Source of the DNA: Prevotella sp. E13-27 | GTDB lineage: Bacteria > Bacteroidota > Bacteroidia > Bacteroidales > Bacteroidaceae | Length of the DNA stretch: 64,000 nucleotides | Direction: 5' to 3' | NCBI RefSeq assembly: GCF_023217965.1 | Contig: NZ_JALPSC010000002.1 | Location: forward strand, 1,240,001 to 1,304,000 | Shown here: positions 1 through 8,340 of the stretch, piece by piece | Position numbering within the stretch: position 1 is the stretch's first letter | Layout: the number at the start of each line of letters is the position of its first letter | Translations under genes and position numbers: made by a program | The notes under the pieces: model-generated | The model's input: only the letters and a program-made list of their open reading frames with translations | Databases searched by the model: none | What the model was told of the DNA's origin: nothing

Positions 1-343
1 GAATGAGATTTGACTTCTCGTCTGTGCCAAGCACAAGATCCACTCCGTCAATCTTCGCCACGCTCTCCGTCTTCAATTGCGCGTAGCAGCCCGTAACCAC
101 AACAAAGGCGCCGGGGTTCTCCCTGACAAGCCTGTGTATCACCTGACGGCATTTATGGTCGGCTACCTCAGTTACAGAACAAGTATTTATAAGGCAAATA
201 TCTGCCTTTTCGCCTTCCTCAGCAGCTACAACGCCCATTTCTCCGAGCATTTTTCCAAATGTGGATGTCTCAGAGAAATTCAGCTTGCAGCCAAGCGTAG
301 CATATTTTGCTTTTTTGCCATGGAAAGCAGAAGAGTCTATCAT
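1..343 (-). CDS. mtaB: tRNA (N6-threonylcarbamoyladenosine37-C2) methylthiotransferase MtaB, N-terminal part
   Basis: The first 114 codons are in the window; the rest lies beyond the left edge. The translation starts with ATG at 343 and shows the UPF0004 methylthiotransferase domain: a TLGCKLN motif near residue 17, NTCSVT near residue 52 and VTGCYAQ near residue 85. These give the three conserved cysteines that hold the auxiliary 4Fe-4S cluster. The KLN form after the first cysteine is typical of the MtaB branch and not of MiaB or RimO. MtaB adds a methylthio group to t6A37 of tRNAs reading ANN codons, using a radical SAM domain that is not visible here. Assignment to the family is firm; the subfamily rests on the N-terminus only. 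Confidence 0.85.
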   Translation of the reverse strand, partial: MIDSSAFHGKKAKYATLGCKLNFSETSTFGKMLGEMGVVAAEEGEKADICLINTCSVTEVADHKCRQVIHRLVRENPGAFVVVTGCYAQLKTESVAKIDGVDLVLGTDEKSNLI

Positions 344-656
344 AACAAGTCGCTAATATATAATAATATGTGTAATAAGTAAAACAGCAGCCCGAACAGT
401 CTTTTCTGTACGGACTACAAAGGTAACACATTTTTACGAGAAAACTTAAAAAACAACAATTTTTCGTATACGTGTATTTTTGATACCAATTTTTAACATT
501 TCACAACTCACTGATTTCTAAGCAGTTATTCAAAAGTTACAAAAAACGGCAAAAAAAAATCAAAAAAAATGTATCGCCGTATAAAAAAAATACGTACCTT
601 TGCATCGTTTTAAATAACAAATGATTGTTTTACAGATTTATTAAAAAAGCAAAGAA
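344..656. other. Divergent intergenic region between mtaB and a small lipoprotein gene
   Basis: This 313-bp A/T-rich stretch separates two divergent genes. It holds a Bacteroidetes -7 box on the minus strand (CAAAGGTA on the plus strand, 418-425) for mtaB and one on the plus strand at 595-602 for the lipoprotein. I see no further coding signal; the short plus-strand reading frame running in from the left is antisense to mtaB. Confidence 0.6.
595..602 (+). promoter_or_regulatory. Promoter -7 box of the small lipoprotein gene
   Basis: TACCTTTG matches the Bacteroidetes sigma-ABfr -7 consensus TAnnTTTG and lies about 55 bp before the start codon. No clear TTG -33 element is visible at the usual distance. 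Confidence 0.5.
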
Positions 657-917
657 ATGAAAAAGATTGCATTTATGTTCGTTGCAGCTGCTCTGTTCGC
701 AGCTTGCGGTGAGAAGAAGGCCCAGGAGGCTGAGGTAGCTGTTGTAGAGGAAGTTGTTGAGACAATCGACACTGCAGCTGTTATGGCACTCGTTGGCGAT
801 ACCACTGGTATGGATTCTGCCGCTTTCGCTGAGCGTTTCGCATTCGTAGCAGACTCTTTGAAGGCTGCTGCTGCTGACACCACAGCAACTGACTCAACTG
901 TTGAGGCTGCTCAGTAA
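657..917 (+). CDS. Small acidic lipoprotein of unknown function
   Basis: An 86-residue protein with a type II signal peptide: MKK followed by a hydrophobic stretch and an LFAAC-type lipobox, so cleavage before the cysteine at about residue 17 is expected. The mature part is only about 70 residues, rich in Ala, Glu, Asp and Thr, with no predicted fold I recognise. It is a single transcription unit with its own -7 box and a good terminator. Codon use is strongly biased toward GCT, GAG and CGT, unlike many neighbours, which suggests high expression. No function can be assigned. Confidence 0.75.
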   Translation: MKKIAFMFVAAALFAACGEKKAQEAEVAVVEEVVETIDTAAVMALVGDTTGMDSAAFAERFAFVADSLKAAAADTTATDSTVEAAQ

Positions 918-943
918 TATCTGACGAACTTAATGGTAACACA

Positions 944-977
944 AATGCTATTGGACGTGAGTCCAGTAGCATTTTTT
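944..977 (+). terminator. Rho-independent terminator after the lipoprotein gene
   Basis: A 12-bp stem (ATGCTATTGGAC pairing with GTCCAGTAGCAT, one G-T wobble) with a four-base loop is followed by a run of six Ts, 27 bp after the stop codon. Confidence 0.85.
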
Positions 978-1150
978 ATGTGCATATTGACGAGCCATGA
1001 TTCAGCGTGGCACAATTCGCTACCGCCGTGGCCAACGAACTAATGTGGGCATTGGAAGGCCTGGTACATTATGTATCAAACTACTATTCTAATAGGCCTC
1101 AAAAGACTTGTTTTTCCCCTTATTTGACAAATTATAAACCCCAAAAAGCG

Positions 1151-1216
1151 TTTGGCCTAAACACTCGAAGTGATCTAACTAAACACTATGGGCGTTATTA
1201 CTAAACGCTCATGACG
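1151..1216. repeat. Tandem array of three 22-bp units built on GCGTT-N7-AACGC
   Basis: Three consecutive 22-bp units occupy 1151-1172, 1173-1194 and 1195-1216. In each, AAACACT or AAACGCT occupies unit positions 9 to 15, and GCG precedes the next unit. The dyad is clearest across 1192-1208 (GCGTT, seven bases, AACGC). The same layout recurs at 15730, 26162 and 58380. A weak extra unit may precede it. Confidence 0.7.
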
Positions 1217-1244
1217 TTAAATAAGAAAAAACAAATGCGTTTGT

Positions 1245-1275
1245 TTTGTTCTTCTCTCGACTTTTCGTAACTTTG
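1245..1275 (+). promoter_or_regulatory. Promoter of the TonB receptor operon
   Basis: TTTG at 1245-1248 and TAACTTTG at 1268-1275 are 19 bp apart, matching the Bacteroidetes -33/-7 arrangement. Transcription should start about 7 bp downstream, roughly 12 bp before the start codon. Confidence 0.7.
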
Positions 1276-1294
1276 CCGACAGATATAGAATAAT

Positions 1295-4234
1295 ATGGTA
1301 TTACGCCTACTGCATATCATTGGTTTCTGGATGTGCCTGTCACTTGCCGTGACAGCACAGAAGTATCAGGTGACCGGCATCGTGTATGATGCGGACACCG
1401 AGAAGCCTATTGAGTTCGCATCGGTGATGCTCGCTGAGAGCGGACTATGGGCGGTGACCAATGCGAAGGGCGAATTCACGATAAAGAACGTGCCCAAGGG
1501 CTGGAACACGCTCACGGTGCAATGTCTGGGCTACAGGAAGCGCACGTTCCCTATGGAGCTGACACGAACCGTTGACGACATGCGACTGCGCCTGAAGCCC
1601 GAAAACCTAAAGCTTAGCGAGGTGACTGTCGTGGCAAAGAGAAAGACCGACGAGGCCACCACAAGCTATACCATAGACCGACAGGCGCTGGATCAGCAGC
1701 AGATAATAAGTCTGAGCGACATTCAGGCGCTATTGCCTGGCGGCAAGACCGTTAACCCATCGCTGATGGACGACAGCCGATTGGCTCTAAGAAGCGGCAG
1801 TGGCGAGAAAGGCAACGCCTCGTTTGGCACAGCCATAGAGGTTGACGGCATGCGCATGGACAACAACGCTGCGCTGGGAGAGACAATGGGTGCATCGATA
1901 CGCGCGCTGAGCTCGTCGAACATAGAAAGCGTGGAGATAGTGACGGGCATACCATCGGTGGAATATGGCGACCTGTCAAACGGCGTGGTGAAGGTAAACA
2001 CGCGCAAGGGTAAGTCGCCGTTTATAGTAGAGGGAAAGATAAACCAGCACACTCATCAGATAGCAGTAAACAAGGGTTTTGAGCTGTCGAAGAGGGGCGG
2101 AGTGATAAACACGTCAATAGAGCGTGCACGCTCGTTCTCAAACGCGGCATCGCCTTACACAGCCTATGAGCGCAACGTGCTCTCGATGCACTATATGAAC
2201 ATTTTCATGCGCGAGACAACGCCGCTAACGCTCAACGTGGGACTGACGGGCAACCTTGGCGGATATGACTCGAAGGCCGACCCCGACGAGATGCTCAACG
2301 ACTACTCGAAGGCTCACGACAACACGCTGCGCGCTAACGCAGAGCTACACTGGCTGCTGAACAAGCGCTGGATAACAAACATGTGGCTGAGCGGAGCCTT
2401 CGCCTATACAGACCGCAGGACGGAAGACTACAGCAGCACGAGCAGCGCCACTACCCTGCCCTATATCCACGCTATGGAAGAGGGCTACTTCATTGCCGAC
2501 CAGAGCCCCACAGGCTACTGGTACACCCGACGCTTCAACGACTCGAAGCCCACAAGTTGGAACGTGAAGCTGAAGGCCGACTGGACGCGACGCTTCGGCG
2601 ACACAGCCTACAAACTGCTCATAGGCGCAGACTACTCAGGAAGCCACAACAACGGACGCGGCACATACTACGACGACCCAAAACTCACGCCCACATGGCG
2701 CGAATACAGCTACAAGAATCTGCCCACAATGAACAATCTGGCGCTGTATGCCGAGGAGAAGGTAGTAGTGCCCACCACGAAGAAATCAACATTTGAGCTG
2801 ACGGCAGGCGTGCGAGAGGATATCACGATAATAGGCGGCTCCGACTATGGAACGGTGGGCAGCCTCTCGCCACGTGCCAATTCTCGCTATGTGTTCTGGA
2901 GAAACCAGCGCCGACAGCTGGTGAGCGACCTGCTGATACATGCCGGATGGGGAAAAAGCGTAAAACTGCCATCGTTTCAAGTGCTCTACCCCGCCCCAGT
3001 CTATACCGACCGCGAAGCCTTCGCCTCGACGAGCGACGCAGCCAACAGGACGTTCCGCGCTTATCACACACAGCCTTCGAAGGCATACTATAACCCCGAC
3101 CTGCGCTGGCAATACACCAACCAGACGGACATTGGCGCAGAAGCCACCATCAAGGGCACACGCATAGCCCTGTCGGCCTTCTACCACAGAACGAAGCATG
3201 CATATATGTCAACGACATCGTACACACCGTTTGCCTACAGCTACACCACCGACCCCAACACGCCTGCTATAGCTCCAGAGAACCGAGTGTTCAGCATAGA
3301 CCGCAACACGGGTGTGGTGACCATGAGCGACGCTACAGGAGTGGTGGCACCCACAGAGCTCACAGGAACGACGAGGAAGACTTTCGCCACAAACCAGTCA
3401 TATACCAATGCCGGCATGCCCATTGAGCGCTACGGTCTGGAATGGACGGTTGACTTCGCCCCGATAAAGCCGCTACGCACATCGGTACGCTTCGATGGCA
3501 ACTACTATTATTATAAAGGCATGGACGAGACACTCTTTGCCGACGTGCCATTAGGCATCAACTCATACATGGCCAACGGACAGCTTTATCAATATGTGGG
3601 CTACTATCGCGGAACGAGCGTCAGCAGCACAGCCAACATAGCCGACGCGACGATAGCCAACGGCTCGCTGTCGAAGCAGCTGAACCTCAACGCCACCATA
3701 ACGACCCACGTGCCAAAAATAAGACTTATAGTGGCACTACGACTGGAGACTACCCTCTACAGTTACCACCGCGACCTGAGCCAGCTGACCACAGGCACGC
3801 GAGGATATGTGCTGGAAAACGAAAACGGATATACCGGCGAGCCCTATGACGGCACACCTACCAACAAATCAATAGTGGTCTATCCGGAATACTACACCAC
3901 ATGGGACAACCCCGAGGAAAAGATTCCATTTGCAGAGCGCTTCCTGTGGGCGAAAGACAACGACCCCACACTCTATAGCGACCTGTCGAAACTGGTGCTG
4001 CGCTCAAACTACGGCTACATGATGAACCCCAACAGGATATCGGCCTACTACTCAGCCAACCTCAGCGTGACGAAAGAGATAGGCGACCACGTGGCAATAT
4101 CGTTCTATGCCAACAACTTCTTCAGAAACATGAAGACCGTACACTTGTCGCAGACAGACCTGAGAGAATCGCTCTTCTCAAAAAACTATATACCAAACTT
4201 CTACTACGGACTATCGCTAAAACTGAAACTATGA
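1295..4234 (+). CDS. TonB-dependent outer-membrane receptor
   Basis: A 979-residue outer-membrane transporter. Residues 1-21 are a signal peptide ending in VTAQ. Residues 24-110 form a carboxypeptidase-regulatory-like (CarboxypepD_reg) domain, with VTGIVYDADTEKPI and a CLGYRK strand. Residues about 115-250 form the plug domain, and the rest is a 22-strand-type barrel ending in alternating hydrophobic residues and a terminal KLKL. There is no SusD partner downstream, so this is not a classical SusC/D pair. Instead the stop overlaps the start of a DUF4876-like lipoprotein by 4 bp, followed by a DUF6850-like barrel. The imported substrate is unknown; metals, haem or siderophores are as possible as glycans. 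Confidence 0.9.
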   Translation: MVLRLLHIIGFWMCLSLAVTAQKYQVTGIVYDADTEKPIEFASVMLAESGLWAVTNAKGEFTIKNVPKGWNTLTVQCLGYRKRTFPMELTRTVDDMRLRLKPENLKLSEVTVVAKRKTDEATTSYTIDRQALDQQQIISLSDIQALLPGGKTVNPSLMDDSRLALRSGSGEKGNASFGTAIEVDGMRMDNNAALGETMGASIRALSSSNIESVEIVTGIPSVEYGDLSNGVVKVNTRKGKSPFIVEGKINQHTHQIAVNKGFELSKRGGVINTSIERARSFSNAASPYTAYERNVLSMHYMNIFMRETTPLTLNVGLTGNLGGYDSKADPDEMLNDYSKAHDNTLRANAELHWLLNKRWITNMWLSGAFAYTDRRTEDYSSTSSATTLPYIHAMEEGYFIADQSPTGYWYTRRFNDSKPTSWNVKLKADWTRRFGDTAYKLLIGADYSGSHNNGRGTYYDDPKLTPTWREYSYKNLPTMNNLALYAEEKVVVPTTKKSTFELTAGVREDITIIGGSDYGTVGSLSPRANSRYVFWRNQRRQLVSDLLIHAGWGKSVKLPSFQVLYPAPVYTDREAFASTSDAANRTFRAYHTQPSKAYYNPDLRWQYTNQTDIGAEATIKGTRIALSAFYHRTKHAYMSTTSYTPFAYSYTTDPNTPAIAPENRVFSIDRNTGVVTMSDATGVVAPTELTGTTRKTFATNQSYTNAGMPIERYGLEWTVDFAPIKPLRTSVRFDGNYYYYKGMDETLFADVPLGINSYMANGQLYQYVGYYRGTSVSSTANIADATIANGSLSKQLNLNATITTHVPKIRLIVALRLETTLYSYHRDLSQLTTGTRGYVLENENGYTGEPYDGTPTNKSIVVYPEYYTTWDNPEEKIPFAERFLWAKDNDPTLYSDLSKLVLRSNYGYMMNPNRISAYYSANLSVTKEIGDHVAISFYANNFFRNMKTVHLSQTDLRESLFSKNYIPNFYYGLSLKLKL

Positions 4235-5565
4235 AGAGACTGCTTATAAACATAATGACGATAAGCCTTCTGCTCACGGCATGCGACACGAGCTACGAAG
4301 AGAAGATGGAGCTCTACCAGCTGAAGGTGGTTCTCGCAGACAAGGCACACCCTGAGAAATCGTTCCAAGGGGCTACGCTTGAGTTGAGAGGCATAGGGCG
4401 CGACGCCATCTTCACCGACACCGCCGACGCCAAGGGAGAAGTGACATTCAGCGTGCCATCAGGCATCTATGAGGCCACATCGCAGCACATCACCAGAATT
4501 AAAAACGGAATAAACAATGTGGAGATAAGCAACGGCACATCGGGACAGATAGTCGTGGGAAGAGAAAAAGCCACAAGCATAGTGCTGAACATGGTGAGCG
4601 CCAAGGTGAGCCAGCTGGTGATAAAAGAACTCTACAACGGAGGAATAACAAAGGACAACGGACAGGCCTTCCAGAGCGACAAGTGCTTCATACTCTACAA
4701 TAACTCAAACACAGTAGCTACCTACGACAATCTATGCGTAGGAATAATATCGCCATACAACAGCCATGCTGGCAACAAGTGGTATGACAACGACGGAAAG
4801 CTCATCTACGAGAGTGAAGGCTATCTGCCTGCACTCGACGGAATATGGTTCTTCCCGCAGGACTTGACGCTACAGCCCTACAGTCAGGTGGTGGTGAACT
4901 GTCATGGGGCTATAGACAACACGCAGACCTATCCGCAGTCGGTGAACTATGCCAACAGCGACTACTACTGCATGTACGACCCCGAGACAGGCTACGTGAA
5001 CTCAATGTACTACCCCACACCATCGAGCGTCATTCCAGCCTCACACTACCTGAAGGCGGCAAAGATAGGCATATCAAACGCATGGGCGCTGAGCGTCATG
5101 TCACCAGCACTCGTGATCTTCCAGGTGAAGGGCACAACGCCACGCGAGTTTGCCACCAACGTGAGCAACCTCACCTACACCCCAAAGGCAAAGCAGGACG
5201 ATATAAACAAGGTGCTGAAAATACCTGTGGAATGGGTGCTCGACGGCATAGAGGTGTTCATGACAACAGCCAAGAATGCCAACCAGAAACGACTCACCTC
5301 GCAGGTTGACGCAGGCTCGGTAGGACTGACAAACCAGCATGGTCACACGCTCTATCGCAACGTGGACAAGGAGGCTACAGAACAGCTGCCTGAGAACGCA
5401 GGAAAGCTCGTCTATAACTATCAGCTGGGAGTAGAACCCACCACCGATCCAAGCGGCATTGACGCCGAAGCATCGGCAAAGAATGGTGCCCACATCATAT
5501 ATATGGATACAAACAATTCAACAACCGACTTCCACGAACGACTGAAATGCTCACTTCGAGAATAA
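4231..5565 (+). CDS. DUF4876-like surface lipoprotein
   Basis: A 444-residue lipoprotein with a LLTAC lipobox at about residues 14-18. Residues 25-110 look like a small Ig/CNA-B-type domain. The rest matches the DUF4876 pattern as I know it: an ELYNGG start, FILYNNS, a large region rich in aromatic residues, and DTNNSTTDF near the C-terminus. The LYNN core also recalls lamin-tail domains. The start overlaps the TonB receptor stop by 4 bp and the end overlaps the next gene by 19 bp, so the three are translationally coupled. A surface partner of the receptor is the natural guess, but no function is shown. A second protein of this type is at 16849-18459. Confidence 0.75.
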   Translation: MKRLLINIMTISLLLTACDTSYEEKMELYQLKVVLADKAHPEKSFQGATLELRGIGRDAIFTDTADAKGEVTFSVPSGIYEATSQHITRIKNGINNVEISNGTSGQIVVGREKATSIVLNMVSAKVSQLVIKELYNGGITKDNGQAFQSDKCFILYNNSNTVATYDNLCVGIISPYNSHAGNKWYDNDGKLIYESEGYLPALDGIWFFPQDLTLQPYSQVVVNCHGAIDNTQTYPQSVNYANSDYYCMYDPETGYVNSMYYPTPSSVIPASHYLKAAKIGISNAWALSVMSPALVIFQVKGTTPREFATNVSNLTYTPKAKQDDINKVLKIPVEWVLDGIEVFMTTAKNANQKRLTSQVDAGSVGLTNQHGHTLYRNVDKEATEQLPENAGKLVYNYQLGVEPTTDPSGIDAEASAKNGAHIIYMDTNNSTTDFHERLKCSLRE

Positions 5566-7160
5566 TCACCATATTGGCAGGCATAACGCTGAGCATCAGT
5601 AGCTTAGCACAAGACTCGCTACTACTTCGCGACTATAGGTTCGTGAAGCAGTCGGACCCGTGGCTCACGTCGAAGAATGCTGCGGGCCTCGTCAGATGTG
5701 ACCTGTTGTCGCCAATCGCCGAAGCAGAGGTAGCCTACATGAACGCTAACGGCGGTCTGACCAACTACGACGGAGCGCCAACGATGTCGAACACCAATGC
5801 CGGCATAGAGTCAATATATCGTTTCTCTCCACGAACCGTGCTCTCAGGCGGACTGTCGTACGAGTATTTTGATGGAAAGGAGATGGGCAGCTCGGTGTTC
5901 ATGCCTATAAACACCCACAGGCCCTTTGACATAGTAGAAGACTCGGTGACCAATCTCGGAAAGAAGCATAGCGACACATACAGGCTCTACGGACGCTTCG
6001 CCACAGACATCTGGAACGGAATTGCCATAGGCGCAGACATCAACTATACAGCAGCCAACTATGCGAAATACAAGGACATGCGCCATCAGAACAAGCTGGT
6101 GGACATGACGCTTACGGCAGGCATCTACGCTCCGCTTAACAGCTGGTGCAGCGTTGGAGCCAACTATGTGTTCCGCCACAACATAGAGAGCGTGAGGTTT
6201 GGAACCTACGGAAAGAGCGACAAGGTATATAAGACGCTCGTGGACTATGCCAACTTCACAGGAATGGTGGAACAGTTTGGCAACGACGGCTATACTGACA
6301 AGAGCCGCGAAATGCCACTCGTAGACGACAGACACGGACTGGGCATTCAGCTGTCGCTACGACCTACGAAGCAGACGTTGCTGTTCGGAGAGTTCGGATA
6401 TGCCCACAGAAAAGGATACTACGGAAGCCATTCGCCATTCACGATAACCTATACAGACCATCATGGCGACTTGTTCGAATACAGGGCACAGCTCAACCAC
6501 ACAACAGGAAGCACGCGACACATAGGTGACTTCTACATGAATGTAGAGAACCTCGTGAACGAGGCTAACACCTATCGCGAGACAAAGAATACCTCTGGTG
6601 CTACAAGCTACGAGTATTTCACGCCAGTGAAGACTGCCAACAAAATGTGGATGGACTATGGACTCTCCTACACACTTCTCAGCGGCATTCGCCATCAGTT
6701 GCCTACGCTCTCGTTACAGGCAGGCATAAGCAGGATGAAACGCAAACAGACAGCCTATATATATCCCTTCATGCGCAGGCAGGACATAAGCCGCACGCAG
6801 CTGTTTGCTAACGCAACTTATAATCTCATCTGTTCACGAGGAGTGTGGACGCTAAGTTTAGATGGCTCGCTGGCCAAAGGCAAGGGCAACGCTTTCGACG
6901 ATGAACTCTTCGCAACGCCAAGCAGCAAGCAGACACCTCCGCCAAGTATGAACGAATGGCTCTATCAGGAATATGAATATCTCACGGCAGCACAATACAG
7001 GCTGGGCGCTGGCGTGAAATATGCCTTCGTATTCCCTGGCACCCGAATGAAGACACATGCCCGCCTGGACATGCATCATGCCAAAGCCAACGAAACCTAT
7101 ACAAACAACAATGGCCACGACCGCACGGAAGCTGTCGTAGCCATTGGATGTACTTTCTAG
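5547..7160 (+). CDS. DUF6850-like outer-membrane beta-barrel protein
   Basis: A 537-residue protein with a signal peptide ending SSLAQ at about residue 22. It then has the RDYRFVKQSDPWL start and the alternating polar/aromatic strands of an outer-membrane barrel, and ends in a hydrophobic residue with terminal Phe. The start and layout fit the DUF6850 family found beside DUF4876 genes. It overlaps the preceding gene by 19 bp and closes the operon. It probably sits in the outer membrane with the TonB receptor and the lipoprotein; whether it is a channel or a structural partner cannot be told from sequence. Confidence 0.7.
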   Translation: MLTSRIITILAGITLSISSLAQDSLLLRDYRFVKQSDPWLTSKNAAGLVRCDLLSPIAEAEVAYMNANGGLTNYDGAPTMSNTNAGIESIYRFSPRTVLSGGLSYEYFDGKEMGSSVFMPINTHRPFDIVEDSVTNLGKKHSDTYRLYGRFATDIWNGIAIGADINYTAANYAKYKDMRHQNKLVDMTLTAGIYAPLNSWCSVGANYVFRHNIESVRFGTYGKSDKVYKTLVDYANFTGMVEQFGNDGYTDKSREMPLVDDRHGLGIQLSLRPTKQTLLFGEFGYAHRKGYYGSHSPFTITYTDHHGDLFEYRAQLNHTTGSTRHIGDFYMNVENLVNEANTYRETKNTSGATSYEYFTPVKTANKMWMDYGLSYTLLSGIRHQLPTLSLQAGISRMKRKQTAYIYPFMRRQDISRTQLFANATYNLICSRGVWTLSLDGSLAKGKGNAFDDELFATPSSKQTPPPSMNEWLYQEYEYLTAAQYRLGAGVKYAFVFPGTRMKTHARLDMHHAKANETYTNNNGHDRTEAVVAIGCTF

Positions 7161-7164
7161 AGGA

Positions 7165-7207
7165 TGAATTCGAGAAGAATTCTCAATTCTCTATTCTCAA
7201 TTCTCAA
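7165..7207. repeat. Heptad repeat (TTGAGAA type) between convergent genes
   Basis: On the minus strand this reads TTGAGAA, TTGAGAA, TAGAGAA, TTGAGAA, starting directly after the asd stop codon. It belongs to the GARNTNA heptad family also seen at 10449, 45342 and 62327. No ordinary terminator hairpin is visible between the two convergent genes. Confidence 0.6.
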
Positions 7208-8221
7208 TTACTTCACATTTCCAACCTTTATCAGGTATTCTGCAATCTGGACTGCGTTCAGGGCAGCACCCTTGCGAATCTGGTCGCCAGAGAGCCATAG
7301 AGTGAGACCGTTGTCGTCGGCCAAGTCCTTGCGCACGCGACCAACAAAGATGTTGTCCTTGCCGGCTGTTTCGAGAGGCATTGGGTAAGTGAGAGTAGCA
7401 GGATTGTCAACGAGCGTACAGCCAGGAGCTGCAGCTATAGCCTTCTGGGCATCCTCAACGCTAATGGGCTGCTCGGTCTCAATCCAAACGCTCTCGGAAT
7501 GACTGCGCAGAGAGCTTACACGAACACACATGGCTGAGCAGCGTGCATCGGTATGCATAATTTTGCGAGTCTCGTTATACATCTTCATCTCCTCTTTAGT
7601 ATAACCGTTGGGCTGGAACACGTCAATCTGAGGAATAACATTATATGCCAGCTGATGGGGGAACTTCTTGATGGTCTTCACCTCGCCTGTTTCAACAATC
7701 TCCTTGTACTGCTGCTGAAGCTCCTGCATAGCGGCAGCACCTGCACCAGAAGCACTCTGATAGCTTGACACGTGAATGCGCTTGATGTGGCTCAGCTTCT
7801 CCAAAGGCTGAAGAACCACCACCATCATTATAGTAGTACAGTTGGGGTTGGCAATGATTCCACGAGGACGGTTCAAAGCATCCTCAGCATTGCACTCGGG
7901 CACTACCAATGGCACATCATCGTCCATGCGGAAAGCGCTGGAATTGTCAATCATCACGGCACCATACTTAGTAATATCCTCAGCAAACTCCTTAGATGTT
8001 CCAGCACCGGCAGATGTAAAGACTATGTCAATATCCTTGAAGTCGTCGCCATGCTTGAGCAACTTAACCTCGATGTCCTTACCCTGATAGTTGTACTTAC
8101 GGCCTGCGCTACGCTCTGAACCAAAAAGCACAAGCTCGTCCATTGGAAAATTTCTCTCTGCGAGAATACGGAGGAATTCCTGTCCTACGGCGCCACTGGC
8201 ACCAACAATTGCTACTTTCAT
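7208..8221 (-). CDS. asd: Aspartate-semialdehyde dehydrogenase
   Basis: A 337-residue enzyme converting L-aspartyl phosphate to the semialdehyde with NADPH, the branch point to lysine/diaminopimelate, threonine and methionine. The N-terminus [17 protein letters not shown] is the nucleotide-binding loop. The catalytic cysteine is in NPNCTTI near residue 127, and [10 protein letters not shown] and the late histidine region follow. A longer in-frame start 120 bp upstream exists but adds a non-homologous leader across the promoter, so the start at 8221 is chosen. It is monocistronic, with a TACTTTTG -7 box upstream and divergent from the antiporter gene. Confidence 0.95.
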   Translation of the reverse strand: MKVAIVGASGAVGQEFLRILAERNFPMDELVLFGSERSAGRKYNYQGKDIEVKLLKHGDDFKDIDIVFTSAGAGTSKEFAEDITKYGAVMIDNSSAFRMDDDVPLVVPECNAEDALNRPRGIIANPNCTTIMMVVVLQPLEKLSHIKRIHVSSYQSASGAGAAAMQELQQQYKEIVETGEVKTIKKFPHQLAYNVIPQIDVFQPNGYTKEEMKMYNETRKIMHTDARCSAMCVRVSSLRSHSESVWIETEQPISVEDAQKAIAAAPGCTLVDNPATLTYPMPLETAGKDNIFVGRVRKDLADDNGLTLWLSGDQIRKGAALNAVQIAEYLIKVGNVK

Positions 8222-8259
8222 AATGTCTGTTTTTTTGTGTTTAAATTGCAATTTGCGCG

Positions 8260-8267
8260 CAAAAGTA
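8260..8267 (-). promoter_or_regulatory. Promoter -7 box of asd
   Basis: CAAAAGTA on the plus strand reads TACTTTTG on the minus strand, 39 bp before the asd start; the -33 element is weak. Confidence 0.5.
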
Positions 8268-8309
8268 CGAAAAAAGCACGAAGTTGTTAAGTTTTTCATA
8301 GAAAAAATG

Positions 8310-8317
8310 TAATTTTG
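8310..8317 (+). promoter_or_regulatory. Promoter -7 box of the antiporter gene
   Basis: TAATTTTG fits the TAnnTTTG consensus and lies 23 bp before the start codon at 8341. A TTG at 8284-8286 is slightly farther than usual (23 bp). Confidence 0.5.
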
Positions 8318-8340
8318 CAGACAAAAAGCGACAAAAATCA

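Larger units (their letters stand above)
978..1294. other. Intergenic region with a 22-bp-period array and the TonB operon promoter
   Basis: The stretch between the lipoprotein terminator and the TonB receptor gene holds a tandem repeat array (1151-1216) and a promoter (1245-1275). A 65-codon reading frame crossing the array has no family resemblance and is not called. Confidence 0.5.

Noticed and set aside
77..382. A 101-codon plus-strand reading frame near the left edge
   Set aside because: It is antisense to the clearly recognisable MtaB coding sequence and has no family features.
641..972. Two minus-strand reading frames over the small lipoprotein gene
   Set aside because: They are antisense to a gene with a signal peptide, promoter and terminator on the plus strand.
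1007..1204. A 65-codon plus-strand frame
   Set aside because: Most of its second half is the 22-bp repeat array; there is no conserved protein signal.
2383..2796. A 137-codon frame inside the TonB receptor gene
   Set aside because: Same-strand frame shadow of a well-supported receptor; its composition (Arg/His-rich) is typical of shifted reading.
1295..7160. Reading the TonB operon as a SusC/SusD polysaccharide utilisation locus
   Set aside because: No SusD-like lipoprotein, sugar regulator or glycosidase is present in the operon; the partners are DUF4876- and DUF6850-like.
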